Below, piece after piece: positions 54,051 through 64,000 of a stretch of DNA of 64,000 bases (the first letter of the stretch is position 1; each line of letters opens with the position of its first letter). Source of the DNA: Isoetes taiwanensis (Eukaryota > Streptophyta > Lycopodiopsida > Isoetales > Isoetaceae); NCBI GenBank assembly GCA_021234155.1, contig JAJEKV010000075.1:5498805-5562804 (forward strand), read 5' to 3'. A model generated the notes under the pieces. The model had not been told where the DNA came from. It saw nothing but the letters and a program-made list of their open reading frames with translations, and made no database searches. The position numbers and the translations under genes were made by a program.

Positions 54051-56010
54051 TGGGAGCCGATGGAGGAGTGCTGAGGACTGATTTCATACCTCTTGACACC
54101 ACCAGTTACAATAGCAGATGTGGTTGACCTTTGTGCTTGTATGGGGCTGCGGGGTTTGTACATATGTTCTCTTTGTTTTGATTGTTGCATCTTTGTTTGT
54201 GATTATTTCTTATGGACTAGAGATGGGCATTGGTATCGAATACGAGGGGGAATCCCATCGATGGAAGTGGGAATACAGAGACTCACTTTACCGGTGACTT
54301 GTTGGGTTGGCAGGATGAGAATAGCTATGTCGGGGGATGATGATTAACATTGGCGATTGAAGAGCCTCATCTTCCCTACCTCGTTTTCTATGCTCACGGG
54401 CCAAGTATCCATGATGTAATTCATAAATGCAATGCCCTCTCCTGGTACATTCTCTCGAACCGGTGTCGAGTTCATTTAGTGGTCTCAAGCATTGTTAGCA
54501 CAGTAATACTCTACGCCGAGTGCAGTGGCGACCTGCCGTCGGATTGTTTGGGATCGGCTTGGCCTTTGTTTGTAAACGTGGAGGAGGCGGTTTCTATGGA
54601 GTGGGAAGAGGTGGAGAGGTCACTAGAAGATGGCGCCATATGAATCGGCAGGGCTCTTCTTATCAGTGCTGCGGCGAATTGGCCACTTTGCTTGAGGCAT
54701 ACAATCGTATGGTTTCTTAGATCTTGGTATGCCAGCATGATTCTACGCTTTGCTTTCTTTACGTGTGTGCTTTATTGATACTTTCTGGTGTTATGCATGA
54801 GAAAAGAAATCATCACAAAGGGATGTGGAAACAGATGCGGTGAAAAAAAGTGTTTGATTGAACAGTTGGTGTGTTTTGTGGCTTCATATGATTGGCTGTG
54901 GAAAAAAGGCGAAAAAGCGAAAAAATAAAGAATAGAATAGAATAGATTTCGTCCCACCGGAGACCAATAGGTAAAAGGGGAAAAAGCATGTGGTGTGGTA
55001 CATGTGCATGTACGTAGAATAACCCGCCCTTTAGGCGAGCCGGTGCTTAGAGGCTGCTTGCGCGCTAGCAGCAGAAGTTCAGATCCCCGGTCACGTTTCC
55101 CTCATTTTTCACTTGTAGTTACCCGGCGGTGAGACTGCCGTAGCCGAAGGAATTACCCAGGAGTTGGTTAGTCGCGACCCTTTTGGTGGCTTCTAAGCGT
55201 GTGCTGCCAAGTTTGTGGTAGCAAACATGAAATTTTATCTTAAGCCTTTCTTCTATTTTGATTCTTTGCCTATTTTGGGGCCTCTTCTAATCGGGGTTAG
55301 TACAATATTATTAATTGCTTATTACTGCAATGGTTATGAGGCCTAAAAATAGAACCCAACTAGCGTTGACCCCGCTCTGAATGGCGTTACGGTACACTGC
55401 GCGCTCGGGGAATTATCGAGGAATAATGCCTGCTGAGGAATACACTTTGAAATCCGTAACCAACAACATGAATTGGCCGAAGAAGCCCAGTTAATATGGT
55501 GTTGTATGCGACATCTAGTGGACGTTAATCATCTATAACAGCAGAATTCTATCCTATAAATGTATAAGCTGTCCCATTATACATTGCTCTCAACAAAGAA
55601 GTTCGATTGCTGGTCCATGCAAGTGTGTTGCCTTGCCATTTGCTGATTGCTTCAAAACGTGAATGATATATCCTTCTTTGTAAACGTCCAGACATTCCAT
55701 TGAAACTAAGCAAATCCTCTTCCAAGAACCTTCCAAGATGGACTGAGCTTTGCATCGCCATGACCTATGCATTGACATAGTGGGTACCGGCCTCAGAACA
55801 CACGCCGGAAAAACAGTGTGCACTATACGTAATGCGCACGTTCTCTGTACCATATGCATTTCTTGATGCTCCGGTAATATTTCAACCACTTTCTGTAATC
55901 TGCTATTCATGTGGATCCAGCTTCAGCTTCGACTGCCGTAGCCTTCTGCGAATTGGTTTAGATTGAAACATTATAATTGGTAATTTAGTATATTGATTGA
56001 TATTTAGAGA
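54051..56010. other. No gene recognised between the array and the kinase gene
   Basis: Short frames of 60-120 aa occur without recognisable domains. A reverse LINE tail is listed separately. At about 55,020-55,095 a plus-strand stretch (GAGCCGGTGCTTAGAGGC, a GCTGCT...AGCAGC stem, AGTTCAGATCC) loosely resembles a tRNA-derived SINE head with A-box-like and B-box-like parts, at low confidence. Confidence 0.35.
54925..54980 (-). mobile_element. Solo LINE 3' end, (TATTC)n tail, minus strand
   Basis: On the minus strand this reads CCTATTGGTCTCCGGTGGGA, a short spacer, then (CTATT)n. It matches the 3' end of the LINE at 29,517-29,580 (CCTATTGGTCTCCATGGACG). The sequence further right is the 3' part of the same element or a SINE sharing its tail. 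Confidence 0.6.
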
Positions 56011-59000
56011 ATGGACCAAGAACACACAGCAACAGTAGAAGTGGATGGAATTAGGGTTCACGGAACGATCACATACATCAGAATAATAAATGGAGACGGA
56101 GAGGATTTGCTCAAGCTAGCCTCATTGTACAAAAGGTTGCTGGGCTTTTCTAAGGTACATCGTATTATTTTACTTTCAATTTAGAAGCCCCGGCTGCTGT
56201 GGGAATGGCGTTCAACATTGTCTTCACATTTGATGGGCAAGAGAATCAGAACTATGGTGTGAGTATACGGCTTGAATTGTAACGATCTGGTACATAAAAT
56301 TCTAGAAGAACTGTATACCTAAACCAGCAATAAATCTTGGCAATGTATTATTTGCTTTTTTAACTAGGACGGTAAAAGGCTATTCGTTATTGTGAATCCC
56401 TTTAGTGGAAAAGGAAAAGCTCAACAAGTATGCAAAGATGTGGTCGTTCCATTACTTGAAGTGGCTGGTATACATGTTACCAAGAGAGGTACATCTTATT
56501 CCTTATAAGAGCTACACAAGCTTTTGAAAACTGGGCAATGTATTCCTGGGCAAACAATATCTGCACTTGACTAAAACAATCAGATCTACAAAATAAACAG
56601 AAGAATTTTAGGGTTAGACGAGACGATTTATAACTCTGGTTTAAGTGTTTGGCATGATATCTTATCAGATTTGTTCTTTCTGTTTGACCAGAGACTCACT
56701 TCCAACTTCACGCTAAAGATATGGCAAAGTCATTGGATATTTCCCTGTATGATGGTATCCTATGTGTGAGTGGTGATGGCATTCTAGTTGAGGTCTGTAC
56801 TCTTAAGGTCTGCTACTCGTTGAACATATGTAGTTTGTATAAGGAAATGATCTTTCGTCTTCTTTGAAGCCAGGCCAACTGTACTGCAGTAACTAGACAC
56901 AACAAAACCTCCATGCGCTTATTTTAGAATTATGCACTTTTATGAGAAGTAAAGCGAGCATTGAACTGTAAATATGCATCTTTGTTTCTTGATGCCAGAC
57001 ATGTACGAGTGCTACAGAGTTTTTTTGGTTGTGATGATCAACATGCAAAAGGGTGGTGCAAAAATGAGTTGTAGCAATCTTGAGTACTGTTTGCAACAAT
57101 CTTTAATGCGCTTTCCAGCTTGTTTTTTTGGGGACATAAAACCCAATTCAGCACTTTTTTGTAACAAATCTGAAGAGATTTATATTCCTCAAAGTCTTAT
57201 TCATTTGTGTTCTATTATAGAGAAAGGGAATCTAAAAAAGTTGAATTAAGCATCTTGCTAGTGGAAGTTGCTGTGATATAGTGAAAATGGAAAAAACTCA
57301 CGGATGGTATTAGGGATCTTACTGTAGTTGCTCACGGTCAAAGCATAATGTTGACATGTTTGCTGTAGGTTCTAAATGGCCTTTTAGAACGGGATGATTG
57401 GGAGCGTGCTATTAAAATTCCTCTTGGAGTAGTTCCTGCTGGTAAAAGATGTACTCTGAGTGGCCTCTTGATGCATTGTATATGGTTTTTTTATTCGGTA
57501 TGCTTTCTGTTCAGGGTCAGGGAACGGAATGGCAAAATCTCTTCTAGATGCAGCTGGAGAGCCTTGTAATATTGAAAACGCAACATTTGCAGTGATAAGG
57601 GGTACGGCCATGTGTTTTTGCACAAACTTGCAAATTTTTATCAACCTAGATATCCTGCTTGAATTTTGCAGGTTATACTCAGCCTATTGATGTTGCAACA
57701 ATATCACAAGGCCAGATACGATTTTATAGCATGCTATTGCTTACATGGGGTAAGGATTATATATTCATCTGGGTAATTTACACCCTAATTATGAGGTGGA
57801 ACTTGGGCTATATATTCACCCTCTAAAAATCAAAAGAAAGAAACTAGTTACAGTTTATCATATGCAAAGACTCTGTCTTTACCCGATTTTTGTTTATGGC
57901 ATGAGAAAGAAAGAAAAAAAGATTATATGAACGTCTACGAGAGACCACTTGAGTCTATGAGACCAAATATACATCAATCATGCATCCAGCTAGGGATGCA
58001 TTTGCAGCCACCTAGGATATTGTTAAAAAAAAAGAAAAAAGAAAAATTAAAACAATGAAATCAAGAAATTTTTGTTTTCTTGGCCATGTGCTCAGAGTAT
58101 AAAGTGATGCCAGACTTGTTTTCTCTTTTGAAGGACTGCTTATGTTTTTCCTTTATCTTCGTTTATTGTCATTATTACCTCCAATGAGAAAGAGAGTGAT
58201 CAGCCTTTAGGGTCATTTTCCTGTCCCACTCTTCCCTCAGCTTGCTCCTTCAATAGATTTCTTCTATGCAGAGTCATTTTGTGAAGGAAAAAAGCTATAC
58301 ATTTCTGATCCATATGCAATCAGTTTGAAGAGGGAGGTAGGTTCCTGAAATAGGCAGTGGAATCTGCCCCGTATTTCATAATAGACTGGACACAAAGATA
58401 AAATGTTCCTCAAACTCACCTCATTCAAGCTACAATCTGCAGATCCTCCCAGTGCCCACCTTTGGGCCCATTTTAGCACCCACTCAGCCTCAATCTCAAG
58501 CTGGACATGAGATGAGACTCTGAGCTGACCAATAGCTGTCCCCACTTTATGTGCTAGGTGAATATTCAAATATCCTGGTCGCTTCAATGAAACCATTCAT
58601 TGGTCTCTGCCAGAAGTGATCTTTGTAAAATTGCATCTTGGGTGTGTTTCCACTTGGAGCAACTATGTCTTTGATATGTAGAAGATTTGTGATCGTGTCG
58701 AACAGCTGACTTTATCTTTTTCGCCCTTTTGCTCTAGGTTTTACCGCAGTATTGGCTAAAAGCCCTGTTATGTTGAAAGGGAGGCAGGTTTCAAAACCAA
58801 ATCCCAAAGAGGCAGTCCCATTGGCATGCCTCTTTGCATACCAACATTCCTGGGCGCCCTTTCAGCCAACCTGAACCTTGAGAGCAAATCCATGGGAAGC
58901 CTGCATTGGCCCCTGCTGCGCAGGACTCCACCTTTGAACTCTTGAGAGCAAAATGAAATTCTTAGGGTGTTTCTGTTCCTTGCATCCTGCAGTTTTATTT

Positions 59001-60645
59001 TAAGTTTGGGTCCCATTTAAGTGATATGCACTGAGTATCTCGTAATTCAAGTCTCATATACTAAAGGCAGTTTTTACCCCATGCCATTTTCGTCTTCACC
59101 TCCTCTAACAAGCTTCTTGTAAGCCATATATTTTAAGCATAGCCAACCTGCAAAAGCACCAGCTTATGGGTTTCATCCAAGGTCTTATTTGTATACCACA
59201 CTGCAATGGCTAATGTTGAAGGGCTTTTCAGTATGAATTGTGAACAAGCATGTTTACATGCGTGTCTGACTACTTAATTATTTCAAACAACTCAGGGTTT
59301 GTGGCAGATGTGGACATTGAATCAGAACGGTACAGGTGGATGGGCGGCCTTCGCTTCGATTTTTATGTAAGATTTAGATCTGTTAATTTCGTATGCTAAT
59401 TGCTTATTTGTTTGCTATGGTCATTGGAATATAACACAAATACCGCAGAAAACCGTCAGAGCCAGCAGGTTTTATAACCGTGCATTGAAGCTAAGGGGGC
59501 TGTCAACATTGACATAGACTATTTCACACCCCATGAATGGTTTTGCATCTAATGAAGCATGAATAAGATAAAAATAAAGCATAATTAATAATAACTGCTA
59601 GTCTTCGTAATTCCTAGCTGCTCTAGAAATATTCTTGTGCATTTATTTATTCTCTGCAATAAAGAATGAACTTTATAGCTCTATAAATTGATTCGAAAAA
59701 TTGTCATTCAGCTTTTATTCCCATGTAATTGAAAACCGTGGACTTCTAGGAAGGCATTATTTTAATCTTATTTGGATAGCCGGGATGTTTTACAAATTGT
59801 GCTTTATTTCTGTTAATAGAGTATCCTCCGATTCCGCGCTTTGCGCTGCTATATAATGGTGGCCTTTTGCATATATTCCAGCTCTGATTTGTCAATAATT
59901 GGAAAGTTTTTAAGTAATGGGGAGATGGAAAGTTTTAGATTAGAGTAATATGATGGCAGAAAGTGAAGGCTAGGATACAGAAACTGGCGGGTGGCTGTGC
60001 TGCAACAGCATATGTGAAAAGTGATTTCGGAGAATTATGGGATGGGACTATTTTATAATGGTATTGCTGCAAACGTCCCTTTTAAGTAAGTGAGGAATTA
60101 AAGCTGCATATGCAGCTAAGGTATTATAATCATTTCAGTTATGGCACATTAGTTTTAAATGTTTAGCATCCTTTTAACGCTCCTAAATTTTTTCTACAGT
60201 TTTCAGATGGCTTTCTTGACTTAAATTGTTGTCAAAGATATTAATGCTTTCCCAGCTTTTAGTCTCCCTTTCCCAAAAAAATTCTCATGCTGGGAAATGG
60301 TAAATTCAAAGTATGTGGAGTACATCAAGGTGAGTCACAATCAAGTAATTTCTATTGTAGCAACTATTTTGTATATCGAACTTCTAAAATTGAGGAATTG
60401 TGTAGAAAATCATTCTATTTATGGATTTCCCAAATTGTTGTAAACAGGTGAAGGCTTTTCAAATTGCTCCTGGGGGCAGGGTTGGCAGTGCAATCCAAGG
60501 TGGTTATATTGATGTTGATGGTGAGGTAATAGCTCGAGGAAGAGGGGCACAAGGTGATAACAGAAATGATATGATGGCTTATGGCCCAACAGTGGAAGTT
60601 AATGTTGAAGAAGGATTAGCTACGATGTTTTGCCCACCTCAATAA
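56011..60645 (+). pseudogene. Sphingosine / long-chain base kinase-like gene (DAGK catalytic family), missing a middle segment
   Basis: Exons supported by GT-AG sites and continuous phase are 56,011-56,154, 56,185-56,256, 56,368-56,488, 56,692-56,792, 57,369-57,441, 57,515-57,601, 57,672-57,749, 59,296-59,366, 60,200-60,329 and 60,448-60,645. The first ATG gives MDQEHTATVEVDGIRVHG, like plant SPHK N-termini. The catalytic core shows RLFVIVNPFSGKGKA (nucleotide-binding), CVSGDGILVEV, PLGVVPAGSGNGMAKSLLD and DVDIESERYRWMGGLRFDFY. The end has YIDVDGEVIARG and EEGLATMFCPPQ. These enzymes phosphorylate sphingoid bases with ATP, at membranes. Two defects are visible. About 90 residues expected between FDFY and FSDGFLDL are not encoded in the 833 bp between exons 8 and 9. 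Exon 9 (FSDGFLDL, then VVKD in another frame, then KYVEYIK) has one extra A near 60,223. Either the gene is dead or the assembly is faulty here. Confidence 0.8.
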
Positions 60646-63600
60646 ATCGAAGATATGTGGTAGAACAGCAATTTACACACTTCGGCCTTTTTGAAGGCAA
60701 ATCTACCAAGCGTATATATTATGTTCATTCTGCTGGTGCCTCTCACCTTTTGGGATGTTGGGATTCCTGGAAGTGCTGAGGCTATAAATCATCAGAACGT
60801 GGAGAGACAAGAAGGCTGGCTCAATTTCGCTACTGCCCCTAGGCATTATTGCAAAATGTGAGTGAAACCCCATGTGTGGAATCTCCTGTATTCCAAAGTA
60901 CCCATCAAAATGCTTTTAAAGCATCTCAAGTGGGATTTGAGGAGCATCTTTGTGGGAATCAATTTTAATTTTTATACATATTATGACAATGCCCAGCATT
61001 GCTGGGTTTTAGTAGTGGATTTATACAATTAGCAATTTCTTGTATAATTATTTTTTAGGAAATATGAATAGTTTTGTAATTTGAGAAATTAAGAAATGGT
61101 TGCAGAACTTTAGATAATGAGTTGAGATGCAAGTGCATTAATCACAATTGATTTGGACAAGCCAAGGAAGAAGAACTTTACCCATTCCCAAAAAGCTTGG
61201 AATGCAAATCTTTTAGTTACTCACTTATTCCTCAAGTGACTATATCAGGTAAATGTTACTAAACTCTAATTGTAATATGTCTTATCAAATGTGATCCTAT
61301 ATGTATCATACACTAATGACATTTAGACTAATAGATCTTGTATCCTTTGTCCTACTCCTATGGACATCTCCAATGTATTTGATAGAAAGTTGTCCATGAA
61401 AAGAAGTATTAAGAAAAACACTTCTTGTTAGAGTGGCTTGACAGGGAGACGACATTTTAAGATGGGAAATAGCCAAGGCATGCAATACCTAGGAAGGGTA
61501 GTGTTGTTTAGTAGTGGGTTGGCACTATTGAGAAAGAATCCCAAAGGAAGACCTGTAATGTATGTCTAGCTAAAATTTATAGAATAAGGATCAAATTTGG
61601 AATGACAACATTCGAGAGTTAGCTACACCATTATTAAGACCTTGACGGTATTGTTTATTTTGGATAGTGTCATGTAATGCTAGAATCTTGGCTCTTGGAT
61701 ACCTCTCGCTCCATCTTTGATACTGCTTTCATCTTTGGCCTCAAATCGAGAATATACTTTGGCGGGATATGCGCTATATCTTTTAAAGCCTCGAATGAGC
61801 TAAAAGAAGATGGGGTCAAACTCATTTTTCATGTCGTACTTATGATTTTTTGCGCCATTGTTCAAAAGTCAATGAGGTAGTCAATAACAAACACCGCTTC
61901 TCTACATCACTGTAACAAATACAAGCTGAATGGGATTAAATCATGCGCCGTAATTTGAATCATAAAGAAATGCGCGACTTGTAGCTCCACTGCAGTTAGC
62001 GGTATCCCTGCCACTGTGCCATTACACAAACTCATGCAAGTGGCCGGCAAGCTCCACGCATCTTCAATAAACATGTATAGAGTACAAATCCATTAACTCC
62101 AAAGAATACAATCCCTAATATGTAACACCATAACAATGCTAAAGAACAACAACTCGGGATACAATCGCGCATTGCATACGACACATACATTCTCGAGCAT
62201 AAGCTTCTCATAGGCTGAACACACCCTCCTTTGAATGAACATGGATCGTGAGTACATGATACAACCGCCATCGCGAAATCAAGATTATAGCTTCTAATAC
62301 AACCTAAGTATAATAAATTTAGGTTGCTCAAAGAACCTCAAATGTAATTAAAGTACAAGAACAATTACATGCACATGAATCATAGGATAGAACCGCCATT
62401 ATATATTTTATGTATTACTAACTCTTATAAAACTCTCCCTCATACCGGGCCGTAAGTATTGATATGGAATTTGAAGAACATTGACATTCTCCTATAGATG
62501 ACATACAACATGAAATATTAGACAGCTCATTTAATGTAAGTTATGGGTGACACATACCTGCGGAGTAATTTAACCGACAAGAAGCCGCTTTCTCAAGTAA
62601 GCTTTTGATGCAGAGAATATGACGTGAATAACCGCTTGCTTAAAAATTATTGTGTTTTCGCTACTTTTAGAGTGGGCGTAATACTTCCTTCTTACTCTTT
62701 TTGCTGAGCGCTTATCCTCGCTTCTTGCCGCGTAGCCGTATTTCTTTTGTTGTTCACGCGCATGGACTGCGAATATAGGTTTGTAAATGGTAAATAGAAA
62801 TGGTTGTGAAGGATCTAAATAGTTTGGATATAATTAGTCGTGCTAAATGGTATAAAATCATACAATTTGTCTTTTGCTACTCAATTCGTAAATTGCTAAT
62901 ATGTTAAGTAAAATCTTTAGATGCTTAGTGTATTATTATATAGGCTAAAGCTATCAAAAGGATACACAAGCCTATCTAAAGCGTGGGACTTTAAGACAAT
63001 ACTTTTAGGGATGGAATAGTGACAAATTTGTGGTTAAATTATGTTTTGGTGGAGTTCAAACTCTTGTTTTTCAAGCATCTTGCAGCCCAAAGATTATTTT
63101 AAGTAAGTAAAGGACAAGGGGCCTTTGATATGGTTTTGGGCGGGTTCTTTAGAGATATTGTCCACTTAGATCAACAATTGAATAGATGTAAATGTAAGAG
63201 ATAATACTTTGAGTCTTATAAATAGCTCTTCTCAAGAGCAATTGTACATGGTTTCCACAACTAAGTATATAGAGCATCCGGGGCTTCACCTAACTGATCC
63301 TGCATAATCTAAGGTAATTCCAAGGGGTTTGAGGCGAGAGGAAATGATCAAGGCTTATTCTTCTATAGCACAAGATCAAGCTTCCTTTTACAATGACATC
63401 GGATTAAGATAAGCTTAGACAAGAAGAATCAAGGGCGATTATGTCGATCCAATCTTTCTAAGAAGATGAGAAAGGCTGTGGCCTTAATCAATTCCAAGCC
63501 GCTCCTGCAGTGCTGGGTTCAAAGTGAGGGCAAAAGAATCGGGAAGCCAGGTTTGCCGTGCCTAATAGGTGGCAAGGGTCCGCTTCCTCACGGATCTATT

Positions 63601-64000
63601 CCGGATCCGTCTTGGCCAGCGGCCTCCCCGCTTATAGTTCGATCTCCTTCCTTCTTCAAAAGGCATGCTTACGCTCTTCCTCGTAACTCTTCTAAAGCAG
63701 ATTTGATCGCTTTCTTTAATAGCCTGCTCTCATGCCATCCGCCAATTCGCCTCTCTTTTTTCCCAACCGCGGTTCTTTTGTTAAAATATTGAACCCCTTC
63801 ATAACATGAAATATTCTCCTTGCCTTAAAGGTCTATAGTTGCACACCCCTTTAACTTGTAAACTATTAAAAATCATATTCCCATTACCATGCTCCATTGC
63901 TCAATTTTCTCGGACCCACTCCCCCTGTGCATGCTCCATCAATTCCATCGACGTCCGCTTATCTTTATTTAATGCACTTGAGATGGGTCCATCCTTCTCA
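60646..64000. other. No gene recognised downstream of the kinase gene
   Basis: Mostly non-coding. The 108-aa plus-strand frame at 63,466-63,792 lies in a GC-richer stretch that reminds me of plant mitochondrial DNA (possible nuclear insertion), as does about 62,620-62,780, but I cannot confirm this. No domains are recognised. Confidence 0.35.
60979..61006 (-). mobile_element. Degenerate Helitron 3' end
   Basis: CCCAGC-ATT-GCTGGG (60,992-61,006) followed by TTTTAGTAGTG matches the terminus at 27,931-27,955. The terminal CTAG is missing (ATACATATTATGACAATG instead of CATACTAGTTATGGTG), so this is an eroded copy. Confidence 0.5.

Noticed and set aside
55020-55095. tRNA gene
   Set aside because: Only an A-box-like and a B-box-like stretch and one stem are present; the acceptor stem does not pair and the T-arm sequence departs from consensus. 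At best a SINE head.
63466-63792. Protein-coding gene of 108 aa
   Set aside because: No recognisable domain; the region looks more like organelle-type non-coding DNA, which I could not confirm.

Overview
This is nuclear DNA from a land plant. It carries plant-style spliced genes (a sphingoid long-chain base kinase with GT-AG introns, a pentatricopeptide-repeat fragment, BAHD acyltransferase fragments) in a background dominated by plant-type mobile elements: Helitrons with RPA1-like and PIF1-type helicase genes, LINEs with poly(A) or pentanucleotide tails, and a MULE-type foldback. The element mix and PPR style would fit a fern or another non-flowering plant, but that is a guess. No bacterial-style operons, CRISPR arrays or functional RNA genes were recognised.

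Layout. 1-9.3 kb: mostly AT-rich non-coding DNA with a 180-bp foldback element, a Helitron 3' end (5.02-5.05 kb) and one plausible small two-exon gene for an acidic Ser-rich protein (5.88-6.39 kb). 9.3-11 kb: a 5'-truncated LINE with an 18-bp target-site duplication, and a broken copy of an unrecognised protein family (FSLTERQLSRY family). 12.8-19 kb: decayed Helitron coding region (RPA1-like exons and helicase, minus strand); a 2.14-kb block is tandemly duplicated and holds six near-identical ~122-bp hairpins. 19-22.1 kb: nested short tandem repeats and an 85-bp perfect palindrome.

22.1-54.05 kb is a tandem segmental array of about 2.4 units of ~9.7 kb. Each unit reads: FSLTERQLSRY-family fragment joined to a LINE ORF1/endonuclease (minus), two LINE tails, unassigned exons, a BAHD 3' half, a Helitron end, a DUF7869-like element gene (minus), then a second BAHD 3' half. 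Unit 1 also carries a 0.74-kb LINE and a ~7.5-kb insertion (32.1-39.6 kb). That insertion contains a cluster of three related 63-80-aa ORFs with a shared promoter architecture, which I rate the most novel item in the window. From a 5S-rRNA-derived insertion at 41.86 kb up to 54.05 kb, the array copies differ from the earlier copies by many small changes concentrated at CAG/CTG trinucleotides. This looks like systematic sequencing error at methylated CHG sites rather than biological divergence.

54-64 kb: mostly unannotated DNA around one recognisable host gene, an LCB/sphingosine-kinase-like gene (56.0-60.65 kb, plus strand). Its catalytic-core exons are intact, but a middle segment is absent and one exon is frameshifted.
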